A stretch of DNA of 64,000 bases from Saprospiraceae bacterium (GTDB lineage: Bacteria; Bacteroidota; Bacteroidia; Chitinophagales; Saprospiraceae). Position numbers and translations under genes: made by a program. Below are positions 25,166 through 34,546 of this stretch, in pieces (positions within the stretch are counted from its first letter, which is position 1; every line of letters begins with the position of its first letter). The DNA is taken from the NCBI GenBank assembly GCA_016717145.1, contig JADKGD010000013.1, positions 1 through 64,000 of the forward strand, in the 5' to 3' direction. Below the pieces are notes generated by a model. That model saw nothing but the letters and a program-made list of their open reading frames with translations. It ran no database searches and was not told where the DNA came from.

Positions 25166-25571
25166 GGCAGTTCAACACAATGGAATGTTGCCCCTGCAAA
25201 AAACCATAAGTTGTTTATCAGCATACAACTGGAATACAACTGGAGCACAGGCGCAACATCACAATGTATTGTAGTAAGCACAGCAGGAACCTATACAGTA
25301 ACTGTAACAGATGCGAATGGCTGCACAATCAGTTGTAATAAGTCGCTTATTATTAATGCCCCGCCAAGTTGTTCAATATCAGGCGACCCCTCAATCTGCT
25401 CCGGAAGTTCAACACAATGGTGTGCCCCTCCAGGATTATCAGCATACAACTGGAGCACAGGCGCAACATCACAATGTATTGTAGTAAGCACAGCAGGAAC
25501 CTATACAGTAACTGTAACCGATGCAAATGGCTGTACAAGCAGTTGCAATAAATTACTTACCGTAAATCCAT
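24899..25571 (+). repeat. Tandem PKD-like coding repeats, about 210 bp each, middle copy scrambled
   Basis: Three units begin with a PPSC-type turn and end with NKSLTVN or similar: about 24899-25108, 25109-25358 and 25359-25571. The core from the AYNWSTGATSQC codons to TVTDANGC is almost identical in DNA between units. The middle unit has short pieces of the repeat in the wrong order at 25120-25235, including doubled 'cagcatacaactgga' segments and an in-frame TAA. Confidence 0.75.
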
Positions 25572-28500
25572 TACCTTTATTATTTACCGTAACAGGAGGT
25601 GGAGCAAGATGCAGTACAGACAATGGCTTGACAGTAGGCTTGAGTGGCGCACAAATCGGAGTAAATTATCAATTGCAATTAAATGGTACAAATACTGGTA
25701 CACCAGTTCCGGGCACCGTAGCAGGAATAGCTTTCCCGGTACAATCGCTGGCAGGAACTTATACCATAATAGCTACAACCGTAGCCACGGGATGTTCAAC
25801 ACCTATGAATGGCAATGTCGTCATTACCATATTTAATTGTACATTTTCCATAACCGACCCTTGTGTATGCCTCAATAATGCGACCACAAATACAAATGGA
25901 CAATTTGGTGAAGCCATAGTCGTTAATGCACCTGCAACACAGGTTTGGACAGTAAGTGCAGTGAGTGGTTTATATACCACAACAAGCCCTGCACCTCCGG
26001 CTGCACCGATTTTAATAACTGTAGGTACAGTGTTAACACCATCGGGAACAACCTTCACTTTAAATGGTCGTCATATTGAATCCATAGGGTATACCATGTC
26101 CGTAACCAACAGCAGGGGAACAACATTTACCATTGGTAATACGTGTAGTTATCCTGATGCCATGATCACCAACCTTCCATTGGAAATATGTCTTGGCACC
26201 AGCTTACCACTTACGGGCAATCCTGGTGATGCCAACATCATATCCAGCGGCTTTACTGTAAATGGTGTACCGGCTACGATATTTAATCCACCAACAACAG
26301 GCAATTATACCGTTGTATATACAGTCAACGGAGGTTTGCCAAAAGCATTCGGACCTACTGACCCTGGTTGTATTCAGGCAGTTTCTTTGGTAGTAGGCGT
26401 CTTCCCTGTACCGGTGATTACAACACAACCAAAAGACATAGGCTTGTGTATCGGCGCCAGCGGATCATTTAGTCTGACAGCTTCAGTTGCTGCACCATCA
26501 ACACTGGCATACCAGTGGCAACAACAGATCAATGGTACCTGGGTCAATATACCCGGAGCCACTTCTTCCACCTTACCAATAGTCAATGTCAATGCAGGGG
26601 ACAATAATGAAAGATACAGATGTATTGTCACAGCATTAAATGCCAATGGCTTTGGATGTCCTGTCATTAGTGATGTAGTCACCCTGCATGTACACGAGAC
26701 CATACCGATGGTATGTATCGGAAACATAAACTTCAGCCTGGATGCTAATTGTGAAGCGACCAATTTTGTAGACATCTTCCTCAATGGAGACATCGTGAGT
26801 GCAGATTTTTATGAAGTGATCATAAAAAATGGCAATGTTGTTATCAACCTTGCAGATGTAAAAAATTACCTTGGCAAGTTATTGACCTACCAGGTCAGAG
26901 ACATTTGTGATAACAATAGCTGTTGGGGTACCGTGCGATTTGAAGATAAACTTCCACCGGTGATCGACTGCGGTCCCGTGATAACTATACCGTGTTATCA
27001 GGTAGCAGCCTTCCTGGCAGAAAACATAACAAATGTCAGCTTCAGACCACAATATGCAGATGCTTGCGGTCCGATTACAGCGGTATTCACTACTGAAAAA
27101 TCACTTTCAGCATGTGAGGGTGGTTATATCATCAGAAGATGGACAGTCACTGACGGCAGCGGCAACAAAGCTTATTGCGAACAAAGATTTAATATATCAA
27201 ACAGGGTAATGTGGTCATGTCCACAAAGCTTAGTAATACTTACATGCAAGGATGATATTTCACCTGAAGGAGTAAGCAGTCTGGCAGGCGTAGAAGCAGC
27301 ATATCCATATTTTGTAAATGGTATGGTATCCATTCCGATCAACGGCGTATGTAACTATTTTACTACGTACTCAGATATCGAATTTGATGCATGTGGTCCT
27401 CATTGCCACGGCAATAAAAAGGTAATCAGGAAATGGACCATCCTTGACTGGTGTGCCGGAACCGTATCCGAATGTACCCAGATCATCAAAGCGATAGATC
27501 TTGAGGAACCTACATTTATCCTTAAGGATACCATCGTAAGTACTCGTCCATGGGATTGTACAGGAGATTTCTTCTTACCAAACCCATGGGAATTACATGA
27601 CAATTGTGATGCTAACCCAACATGGGAAGTGGTAGCACCTGAAGGCGTATGGGTAGTGAAAACTGCTAATGGCTGGAGAGCAAGCAACGTACCATGTGGT
27701 GAAACCTTCTTTACGTATGTAGCTACAGATTGTTGTGGAAACAAAGGAACAGAAACGCTAAAAGTAACTGTAAAAGACAGAACACCACCTGTAGCTGTTG
27801 CAAAACGTGACATCGTGGTAAGTTTAGTACCTGGTTATGATGCTAACGGAGAAACTGACGGTCAGGCTAAAATATTTACATATCATATAGATAACGGATC
27901 ATTTGATAACTGTAGTGGTGTGAAGCTTGAAGTGAGAAGACCTTTAGGTACAGACTGTGGTAATATTGGTTTGAATGATCATAACAATAACAGAACATTC
28001 AGCAACGCAAGCAACACCGCACCTTATTCTGCCAATGATACAGATGGCGGTGCGTTTGTTAAATTCTGTTGTGATGACCTTACTACAGCCGGAGCGGATT
28101 TTGACGGAGACGGCATCCTTGATGTAGGTTACCACCAGGTCATCCTAAGAGTATGGGATGATGGAAACAAAAACGGTACCATCGGCGAAGTAGGCAAAGA
28201 TAACTGGAATGATACATGGGCAAATGTTAAAGTAGAATGTAAGATACCACCGATTATTACATGTCCTGCAGACAAGACCATCTATTGTGACTGGGCTATC
28301 CAAACCAATGTACAGAGTGGTACACCGGGTACAGACAATGCTGGCGCTAAGCCTGTTAAGGATTATGACTTTACAAAGACAGGATTACCTACAGCGTATG
28401 GTGTATGTGTAAGTCCGGACATTACATTCTGGGATAAAGAGAATTTCAATCAGTGTGACCTTGGAACCATCCAGCGAACATTTATCGTGAAAGACAAAGG

Positions 28501-30964
28501 CTTTACCACAACATGTATACAAATAATTACTGTAGAACAAAGTCTTACAGCTATTCCATGGCAATTTATACAGTCCTCATTGAGTACTACACCAATTCCG
28601 TTGACAGGCGCCAAAGCATGCGAAGGCCCTACAGCAGAAGACATCAAATCAAAAGGTCCTAAATATACTTCAGGTCCATGTGATGTGATCGGAGTAACGA
28701 CCAATGTAGAGCAGTTTGATTTTGAAAATGGAGTATGTAGAAAATGGAAAGTTACCTACAACTATTACAACTGGTGTACAGATAGACCAGGAGGACCATA
28801 CTACAAATACTGGATATTTGAAGATACAAAAGCACCTGAAATGACATGTGTAGATACGATGTTTGCCGTAGGTGCAGATTGTAGCGTAGTGCCAGTACTC
28901 ACCAAAAAAGCAGTAGACACAAGCGGATGTATCAACACAGGCTGGTTGAAGTGGGAAGTATATGTAGATTTATGGGCTGATGGTTCGGAAGATCTATTGT
29001 TCTCATCCTTCTATTTTGGAGCAGAAGGTGCTACAAGAGAGATAAACGGAGTTACTGTAAAACAATACAAACTGAGCGGACCACAAACAAATGCAGGAGC
29101 ACAGAATGCAACATCAAGCGGACAGGAATTGAAGATCACATTGCCATTCCCAATAGAGGGTAAGATGAGCAACCACAAAGTGGTATGGAAAGTAACGGAT
29201 GGCTGTCATAACTTCACTTCATGTCATGAGTCATTCATGGTAGTGGATAAGAAAGCACCGACACCGGTATGTATTCCATTGACTACAGCATTGATGGCAG
29301 ATCCTGACGGAGCTGGTCCGGCATTGCCAATGGTAGAATTGTGGGCATGTGACTTCATGAACAAAGCGTACGATAACTGTACAGCGTCAGAAGACTTATT
29401 GTACACATTCGAAAACACAGCACCACAAGTTACAGACAAAGTAGTATTTGGCAGATTGACTAACATCGACATAAAGCACTATTTTGATGCAACAGGCGCA
29501 TTGTCAGCCTTCCCAGCGATATCATCAGCAGAGAAAGCAATCGAAGCTAAGTACTTAAGAGGAGAAGGTGGCATCCAGTTATGGGACCCTGTGACAGGAT
29601 GTAGTGCAAAAGTATGGTCAAGCAACGTATTGGTACCTGGTCAGGCACACACAGATGTTGACGTAAGGGTAACCGTATGGGATAAAAAATTCAAATTTGA
29701 TTTCTGTTGGACCACACTTAGCTTAATCTGTAACACTTGTGAAGGTATACCTGCTTCATTTGTATCGGGCAACGTATCTACTGAAAATAGTCAGGGCGTA
29801 AGAAATGTACAGATTATAGCCAGAGCAAACCTTCCTGAATATCCAAAGACAGAAATGACGGACATCAATGGTAATTACGAGATGCCAATCCTGGCATTGA
29901 CAGAACTGGAAGCATTTAAAGATGGCGATGACATCAATGGAGTAAGTACGCTGGATTTAGTGATGATACAACGACACATCCTGGGCCTTCAGTCATTGTC
30001 AAGTCCATATAAGATCATTGCAGCCGATGCCAATAATGACGGTAAAGTAACTGCATCAGACCTTACAGAAATCAGGAAACTCATTCTGGGAATCACGGTG
30101 GACTATCCGTCCAATACATCATGGAGATTCCCTGCATTGACACAAACGATGGATCCGACAAATCCATTCCCATATGCAGAAAAGATGCCTGTACAGGCCG
30201 GAACAACATCCATTTGTAACTTTGTAGCCGTTAAGATCGGAGATGTAAACGGAAACGTAAGCACTAACGTAACTAACCCTGCAGTAGAAGGAAGATCAAG
30301 CAATAACATAGGATTGGTAGTGAGTGAAGCAGCTTATGAAGCAGGTTCAACTGTATCTATTCCGGTTACAGCTGCCAACTTCAATGATGTATTCGGATAT
30401 CAGTTTACGATGAACTTAAATGGTGCAAGCCTTGTAGAAGTACAATCAGGTGCTATTGAAGTAAACGGAAGCAATGTAGGTATCCTTGCAAATGATGTAG
30501 TAACGATGAGTTATGTTTCAAAAGAAGGTGTTACAGTAAGAGAAGATGAGACATTATTTACACTTGTCGTAAAAGCCAACAAAGCTGGAAATGTAAGTGA
30601 CATGATGAACCTTAACTCTACAGTTACACCTGCAGAATCTTATGTTGGAGACGCTTTGACAGTTGGAAAAGTTAGCTTGAGTGTAAGAACAGCACCGGTA
30701 GCATCTATCGAGTTGTTCCAAAACGAGCCAAACCCATTCAAAGGTCAGACAACTGTATCTTTCAACATGTCAAAAGCAGCACAGGCAGTCATTACAGTAA
30801 CTGATGTTACAGGAAAAGTCATCACTGTCAGAAAAGCAGATGCAGCCAAAGGATTCAATAGTGAAATATTCACCAGAGAACAATTAGGTGCAAGCGGGAT
30901 CTTGTTCTACACATTGACAAGTGGCGGGTTTACTGCTACTAAAAAAATGATCATTGTAGAGTAG
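25211..30964 (+). CDS. Giant T9SS adhesin, C-terminal 1917 residues with cohesin-like, dockerin-like and sorting domains
   Basis: This is the intact last half of the adhesin. In order it has PKD-like repeats with WSTGATSQCIVVSTAGTY; an Ig/PKD-like domain (TQPKDIGLCIGASGSFSLTA ... YRCIVTALN); a long series of Cys/Trp-rich HYR-like domains (for example WTVTDGSGNKAYCEQRF, GNKKVIRKWTILDWCAG, CPADKTIYCDW); a dockerin-like pair of calcium loops near residues 1570-1630 (DGDDINGVSTLDLVMIQRHI and ADANNDGKVTASDLTEIRKL); a cohesin-like domain near 1700-1820 (AGSTVSIPVTAANFNDVFGY); and a type A sorting domain in the last 85 residues (FQNEPNPFKGQTTVSF). It is secreted by T9SS and cell-surface attached. 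The Met at 25211 is internal. A terminator follows the stop. Confidence 0.88.
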   Translation: MFISIQLEYNWSTGATSQCIVVSTAGTYTVTVTDANGCTISCNKSLIINAPPSCSISGDPSICSGSSTQWCAPPGLSAYNWSTGATSQCIVVSTAGTYTVTVTDANGCTSSCNKLLTVNPLPLLFTVTGGGARCSTDNGLTVGLSGAQIGVNYQLQLNGTNTGTPVPGTVAGIAFPVQSLAGTYTIIATTVATGCSTPMNGNVVITIFNCTFSITDPCVCLNNATTNTNGQFGEAIVVNAPATQVWTVSAVSGLYTTTSPAPPAAPILITVGTVLTPSGTTFTLNGRHIESIGYTMSVTNSRGTTFTIGNTCSYPDAMITNLPLEICLGTSLPLTGNPGDANIISSGFTVNGVPATIFNPPTTGNYTVVYTVNGGLPKAFGPTDPGCIQAVSLVVGVFPVPVITTQPKDIGLCIGASGSFSLTASVAAPSTLAYQWQQQINGTWVNIPGATSSTLPIVNVNAGDNNERYRCIVTALNANGFGCPVISDVVTLHVHETIPMVCIGNINFSLDANCEATNFVDIFLNGDIVSADFYEVIIKNGNVVINLADVKNYLGKLLTYQVRDICDNNSCWGTVRFEDKLPPVIDCGPVITIPCYQVAAFLAENITNVSFRPQYADACGPITAVFTTEKSLSACEGGYIIRRWTVTDGSGNKAYCEQRFNISNRVMWSCPQSLVILTCKDDISPEGVSSLAGVEAAYPYFVNGMVSIPINGVCNYFTTYSDIEFDACGPHCHGNKKVIRKWTILDWCAGTVSECTQIIKAIDLEEPTFILKDTIVSTRPWDCTGDFFLPNPWELHDNCDANPTWEVVAPEGVWVVKTANGWRASNVPCGETFFTYVATDCCGNKGTETLKVTVKDRTPPVAVAKRDIVVSLVPGYDANGETDGQAKIFTYHIDNGSFDNCSGVKLEVRRPLGTDCGNIGLNDHNNNRTFSNASNTAPYSANDTDGGAFVKFCCDDLTTAGADFDGDGILDVGYHQVILRVWDDGNKNGTIGEVGKDNWNDTWANVKVECKIPPIITCPADKTIYCDWAIQTNVQSGTPGTDNAGAKPVKDYDFTKTGLPTAYGVCVSPDITFWDKENFNQCDLGTIQRTFIVKDKGFTTTCIQIITVEQSLTAIPWQFIQSSLSTTPIPLTGAKACEGPTAEDIKSKGPKYTSGPCDVIGVTTNVEQFDFENGVCRKWKVTYNYYNWCTDRPGGPYYKYWIFEDTKAPEMTCVDTMFAVGADCSVVPVLTKKAVDTSGCINTGWLKWEVYVDLWADGSEDLLFSSFYFGAEGATREINGVTVKQYKLSGPQTNAGAQNATSSGQELKITLPFPIEGKMSNHKVVWKVTDGCHNFTSCHESFMVVDKKAPTPVCIPLTTALMADPDGAGPALPMVELWACDFMNKAYDNCTASEDLLYTFENTAPQVTDKVVFGRLTNIDIKHYFDATGALSAFPAISSAEKAIEAKYLRGEGGIQLWDPVTGCSAKVWSSNVLVPGQAHTDVDVRVTVWDKKFKFDFCWTTLSLICNTCEGIPASFVSGNVSTENSQGVRNVQIIARANLPEYPKTEMTDINGNYEMPILALTELEAFKDGDDINGVSTLDLVMIQRHILGLQSLSSPYKIIAADANNDGKVTASDLTEIRKLILGITVDYPSNTSWRFPALTQTMDPTNPFPYAEKMPVQAGTTSICNFVAVKIGDVNGNVSTNVTNPAVEGRSSNNIGLVVSEAAYEAGSTVSIPVTAANFNDVFGYQFTMNLNGASLVEVQSGAIEVNGSNVGILANDVVTMSYVSKEGVTVREDETLFTLVVKANKAGNVSDMMNLNSTVTPAESYVGDALTVGKVSLSVRTAPVASIELFQNEPNPFKGQTTVSFNMSKAAQAVITVTDVTGKVITVRKADAAKGFNSEIFTREQLGASGILFYTLTSGGFTATKKMIIVE

Positions 30965-30995
30965 GGGAGACTTTAAATAATGACATAAAATTTTT

Positions 30996-31030
30996 AGGTC
31001 CTTGTCTGTTTTTCAGATAAGGACCTTTTT
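30996..31030 (+). terminator. Intrinsic terminator after the giant adhesin
   Basis: A 12-bp stem (aggtccttgtct at 30996-31007 against agataaggacct at 31015-31026, with one G-T pair), a seven-base loop and a T run. It starts 32 bases after the adhesin stop. Confidence 0.9.
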
Positions 31031-31145
31031 ATTTAGTATTATTAGTCAATCGCCTCGTAAGTATTTTGTCGGTGCGGGTACATTTATTCAAAATTGGATA
31101 TATACTATTAATTCAAATGTATATATTTGGGGTAAAATTCATAAC

Positions 31146-31604
31146 ATGCACTATAGCGTTAGTAAAACCTTTCTTTTTTTATTATTATCAATGCAAATTG
31201 GATTCAGTCAGAAACGATCGTTTAATTCTGAATTATTATCTTCTGTTCCTTTTACAGAAAATAGTTCTGATGTATGGGGATTTGAAAAAGATGGCATAAA
31301 ATATGCCATTATAGGAAATGCGTCAAAAACGAGTGTATTTTCATTAGAAGATCCTAAAAATCCTATTTTGAGATATCAGGCACCTGGCGCTACTTCTATT
31401 TGGAGAGACATAAAATCATACAATAATCATCTTTATGTCACAACCGATGAAGGACAAGATGGCTTAGTGATAATTGACATGAATGGTGCTCCTTCCAGTA
31501 TTTCCCATTCCAATTTCAAACCTATGTTAACCGTAGGGAATGATTCTAACGAGCTTCAAAGATGTCATAATTTATATATCGATGAAAAGGTTTTGTTTAT
31601 TTAG
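31146..31604 (+). CDS. Choice-of-anchor B family exported protein, N-terminal part
   Basis: ATG 31146 starts a signal peptide (TFLFLLLSMQIGFSQ), followed by the family's beta-propeller-like start: SSDVWGFEKDGIKYAIIGNA, GATSIWRDIKSYNNHLYVTTDEGQDGLVI and ELQRCHNLYIDEK. The frame ends at KVLFI, but the next frame reads GFVYLAGCNISQRG and a third reads VIIFDLKQDPKLPSYIG, which leads into the 31690-33528 frame. Two one-base indels, next to the AAAAGG and GAGGG runs, restore a single protein. It is exported by Sec and, from its C-terminal part, by T9SS. Confidence 0.78.
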   Translation: MHYSVSKTFLFLLLSMQIGFSQKRSFNSELLSSVPFTENSSDVWGFEKDGIKYAIIGNASKTSVFSLEDPKNPILRYQAPGATSIWRDIKSYNNHLYVTTDEGQDGLVIIDMNGAPSSISHSNFKPMLTVGNDSNELQRCHNLYIDEKVLFI

Positions 31605-31689
31605 CTGGATGTAATATAAGTCAAAGAGGGTAATTATTTTTGATTTAAAACAAGATCCTAAACTACCTTCATATATTGGTGCCGCTGAT

Positions 31690-33528
31690 TTGACATATTC
31701 ACATGATGCTTTTGCGAGAGGAGATACTTTGTATGCTTCTGAGATTAATATTGGAAAATTGAGTCTCTACGATATTAAAGATAGGCGTAATCCCAAACTT
31801 ATGGCATCACAAACAACCTCAAGAGCATTTACACATAATGCCTGGCCTTCTACAAATGGTAAATATGTCTTTACAACGGATGAAAGGCCCGGAGGATATG
31901 TAGATGCATATGATATTTCTAATTTGAATAATATAAAATTGTTAGATAAATTCAGACCATATGAAAGAGAAAAGGACGGTGTGTATCCGCACAACACACA
32001 TTACATAAATGGATTTATTGTCACAAGCTGGTATACCGATGGGTTAAGAGTGGTAGATGCCCATAGACCGGAAAATTTGATAGAAGTTGCTTTTTATGAT
32101 ACATGGGAAGACCCGACGAGATGTAATAATGGCTTTTATGGTTGTTGGGGAGCTTTTCCATTTACGGGTTCAGATATTATATACGGGAGTGACATTAATA
32201 ACGGATTATATATCGTAAAAATTGACTATAAAAGAGCTTGCTATTTGGAAGGAAAAGTTCAGGATATTAGCGGTCAGGCAATATCAAATGTTAAGATTGA
32301 GATATTGTCAGATCAAATTAACAAAGAAACGTCTAATCCCGCTGGAGAATATAAAACAGGACAAGCAACCAACGGCGTTTTTAAGGTGAGATTCTTACAT
32401 CCTGATTATGCAACAAAAGAGGTTTCTGTTGAATTGAAAAATGGAGAAATTACTGTTTTGAATGTAGCGTTAACTAAAAAAAGACCTTATGATGTAACTT
32501 TTAATATAGTAGATAAACAGAATAAACCTATCGTTGCCAATCTCTATTTAAATAATCCAACATCCAGCTATAACCTCACATCGCTTGATTCGGGACCTTT
32601 GGTAGAAACATTGTTGGCGGCTCCTTACGAGTTGACCGTTGCCGCTTGGGGATATGATGGATTTTATGATCCACTTTTTAATATCGGTGATGCATTACCA
32701 AATACCATCAACGCTTCCTTAGGAGCGTCATATGCTGATAATTTCGAGACAGCGTTGGGATGGATGGTTACCTCTACAGCAGGTATGACTGGAAAGTGGC
32801 TTAGAGATATTCCTAAGTTAGTAAGATATGGCGATATAATATCTAATGCAGGTAGTGATTCTGATGACGTTGGCCACAAAGCATTTGTCACTGGAAACAA
32901 TGGAATTCAAGGAGCAGCTTGTGATGATGTGGACAATGGCGTTACACAGCTAACTTCTCCAGAAATGAATTTGTCTAATTATAGCAAACCGGCATTGAAT
33001 TATGACGTTTGGTTTTTTAATGCAGGAGGCTCTAGTCCGCTTAATGATACGCTTTATATAAAACTTAACAATGGAATAAATGAAGTGGTAGTAGATAAAA
33101 TATTTGGAAAAACAAATGGATGGAATAAAGTTAGAAATATAGATGTTAAAAGTTTTGTTGAACCATCAGCCAACATGAAACTAATCGTTGAAGCATCTGA
33201 TCAGAATGGAAATACTGGTCATATAGTAGAAGCTGGTTTTGATAATTTTTTTGTATCTGAATTACCTTCTTCAATTGAAGATCAGGATATTAATTTAAAG
33301 GGATTCACACTTACACCCAATCCAGCGTCAGAGATTATCGTAATAGACCTTATTGATAAGAAAAATGTTAAGGATATAAAGTATCATATCTTCAATACAT
33401 TTGGCAAAGAGTGTGCTAGTGGTCATATTAACTTTTACAGATCACAGTTTGAAATAGGTTCTTTACCTTCAGGTATGTATGTTTTTAGCGTTGATGGGTA
33501 TAAATCAGTTAGATTTATCAAAATATGA
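31690..33528 (+). CDS. Choice-of-anchor B family exported protein, main part with T9SS sorting domain
   Basis: A continuation of the protein starting at 31146; the frame is really open from about 31636. LVP-like repeats continue (AFTHNAWPSTNGKYVFTTDE, YPHNTHYINGFIVTSWYTDG, CNNGFYGCWGAFPF), typical of the choice-of-anchor B group. Then a carboxypeptidase regulatory-like domain (YLEGKVQDISGQAISNVKIE, about residues 180-260), a jelly-roll-like region (NFETALGWMVTSTAGMTGKW) and a C-terminal sorting domain (GFTLTPNPASEIIVIDL ... GSLPSGMYVFSVDG). Probable role: a surface-attached or secreted protein; its ligand is unknown. It ends with TGA, showing that TGA works as stop here. Confidence 0.85.
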   Translation: MTYSHDAFARGDTLYASEINIGKLSLYDIKDRRNPKLMASQTTSRAFTHNAWPSTNGKYVFTTDERPGGYVDAYDISNLNNIKLLDKFRPYEREKDGVYPHNTHYINGFIVTSWYTDGLRVVDAHRPENLIEVAFYDTWEDPTRCNNGFYGCWGAFPFTGSDIIYGSDINNGLYIVKIDYKRACYLEGKVQDISGQAISNVKIEILSDQINKETSNPAGEYKTGQATNGVFKVRFLHPDYATKEVSVELKNGEITVLNVALTKKRPYDVTFNIVDKQNKPIVANLYLNNPTSSYNLTSLDSGPLVETLLAAPYELTVAAWGYDGFYDPLFNIGDALPNTINASLGASYADNFETALGWMVTSTAGMTGKWLRDIPKLVRYGDIISNAGSDSDDVGHKAFVTGNNGIQGAACDDVDNGVTQLTSPEMNLSNYSKPALNYDVWFFNAGGSSPLNDTLYIKLNNGINEVVVDKIFGKTNGWNKVRNIDVKSFVEPSANMKLIVEASDQNGNTGHIVEAGFDNFFVSELPSSIEDQDINLKGFTLTPNPASEIIVIDLIDKKNVKDIKYHIFNTFGKECASGHINFYRSQFEIGSLPSGMYVFSVDGYKSVRFIKI

Positions 33529-33556
33529 CACTATCAATTATCAAGTGAAGCAACCT

Positions 33557-34483
33557 CTAGCTTGTTTTGCTTGATTTTATTTTATGACCATTAAGGAATT
33601 GTGAGATTAGCATCATTTTTTTACCTTGTGGTTTTATTGTATTAAGCTGAATGTAACCATTTTTACACTTAATTTTGACATACTTCTTCTGATCACTTAC
33701 TATGGTTTTAGGGGGCAAATCGTCATTATTTTCTTCAACTGTTCCCGATAAAATTTTAATTTCCATATCATCAATATGACACCAACTTCCCGGAAATGGG
33801 CTTAGGCCACGTATGAAATTATATACACGCTGTATATCCTGATCAAAATCAATTTTGTTAGTGTGATGAAATAGTTTTGGCGCTTTTGTAGCTTTTAAAT
33901 CATCTTGACGAAAAAATGAGTATTTACCACTGGTAATCAATTTTACACTTTCCAAAATTACTTTTGCTCCGAGATGCATCATTTTATCATGAACCATTCC
34001 AGTGGTGTCACGCTCGTTTATGTCCAATAATTCCTGCATCAAAATATCACCTGTATCTATTTCGTGTTTTAATTTAAAACAAGTTACACCAGTGATTTTT
34101 TCTCCGTTCATGACGGCGTGATGTATAGGAGCGGCACCTCTATACAAGGGTAGGAGACTTCCATGAAGATTAAATGTTCCAAGTGGTGGCATATTCCAGA
34201 CAACTTCAGGTAACATTCTAAAAGCAACAACAATTTGTAAATCAGCATTAAAAGACCTAAGTGAGTTAATAAATTCACTTGATTTTAAATTTGTTGGCTG
34301 CAAAATGGGGATATGATGAGCTTCTGCAAATTTTTTAATGGGAGATTGAATTAGTTGTTTTCCACCCCGACCGCCAAAGCTATCTGGGCTAGTCACTACT
34401 GCTACTACATCATACCCATTTTTAATAAGTATATCAAGACTGGGAACAGCAAAATCAGGGCTACCCATGAATATTATTTTCAT
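33557..34483 (-). CDS. fmt: Methionyl-tRNA formyltransferase
   Basis: Fmt formylates Met-tRNAfMet with 10-formyl-tetrahydrofolate for translation initiation. Conserved parts are MKIIFMGSPDFAVPSL at the N terminus, the catalytic region FNLHGSLLPLYRGAAPIHHAV, GVTCFKLKHEIDTGDIL and the C-terminal tRNA-binding domain (residues about 205-300, with VYNFIRGLSPFPGSW). At 308 residues the length is normal. The ATG start is at 34483. The gene is convergent with the anchor-B protein, 28 bases between the stops. It precedes no obvious translation partner such as def in this window. Confidence 0.95.
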   Translation of the reverse strand: MKIIFMGSPDFAVPSLDILIKNGYDVVAVVTSPDSFGGRGGKQLIQSPIKKFAEAHHIPILQPTNLKSSEFINSLRSFNADLQIVVAFRMLPEVVWNMPPLGTFNLHGSLLPLYRGAAPIHHAVMNGEKITGVTCFKLKHEIDTGDILMQELLDINERDTTGMVHDKMMHLGAKVILESVKLITSGKYSFFRQDDLKATKAPKLFHHTNKIDFDQDIQRVYNFIRGLSPFPGSWCHIDDMEIKILSGTVEENNDDLPPKTIVSDQKKYVKIKCKNGYIQLNTIKPQGKKMMLISQFLNGHKIKSSKTS

Positions 34484-34546
34484 ACCCGAAATATTAATTT
34501 ATTCAAATTGAGCTATTCTATTTGCTAAAAAAATAATGCTAATGGA

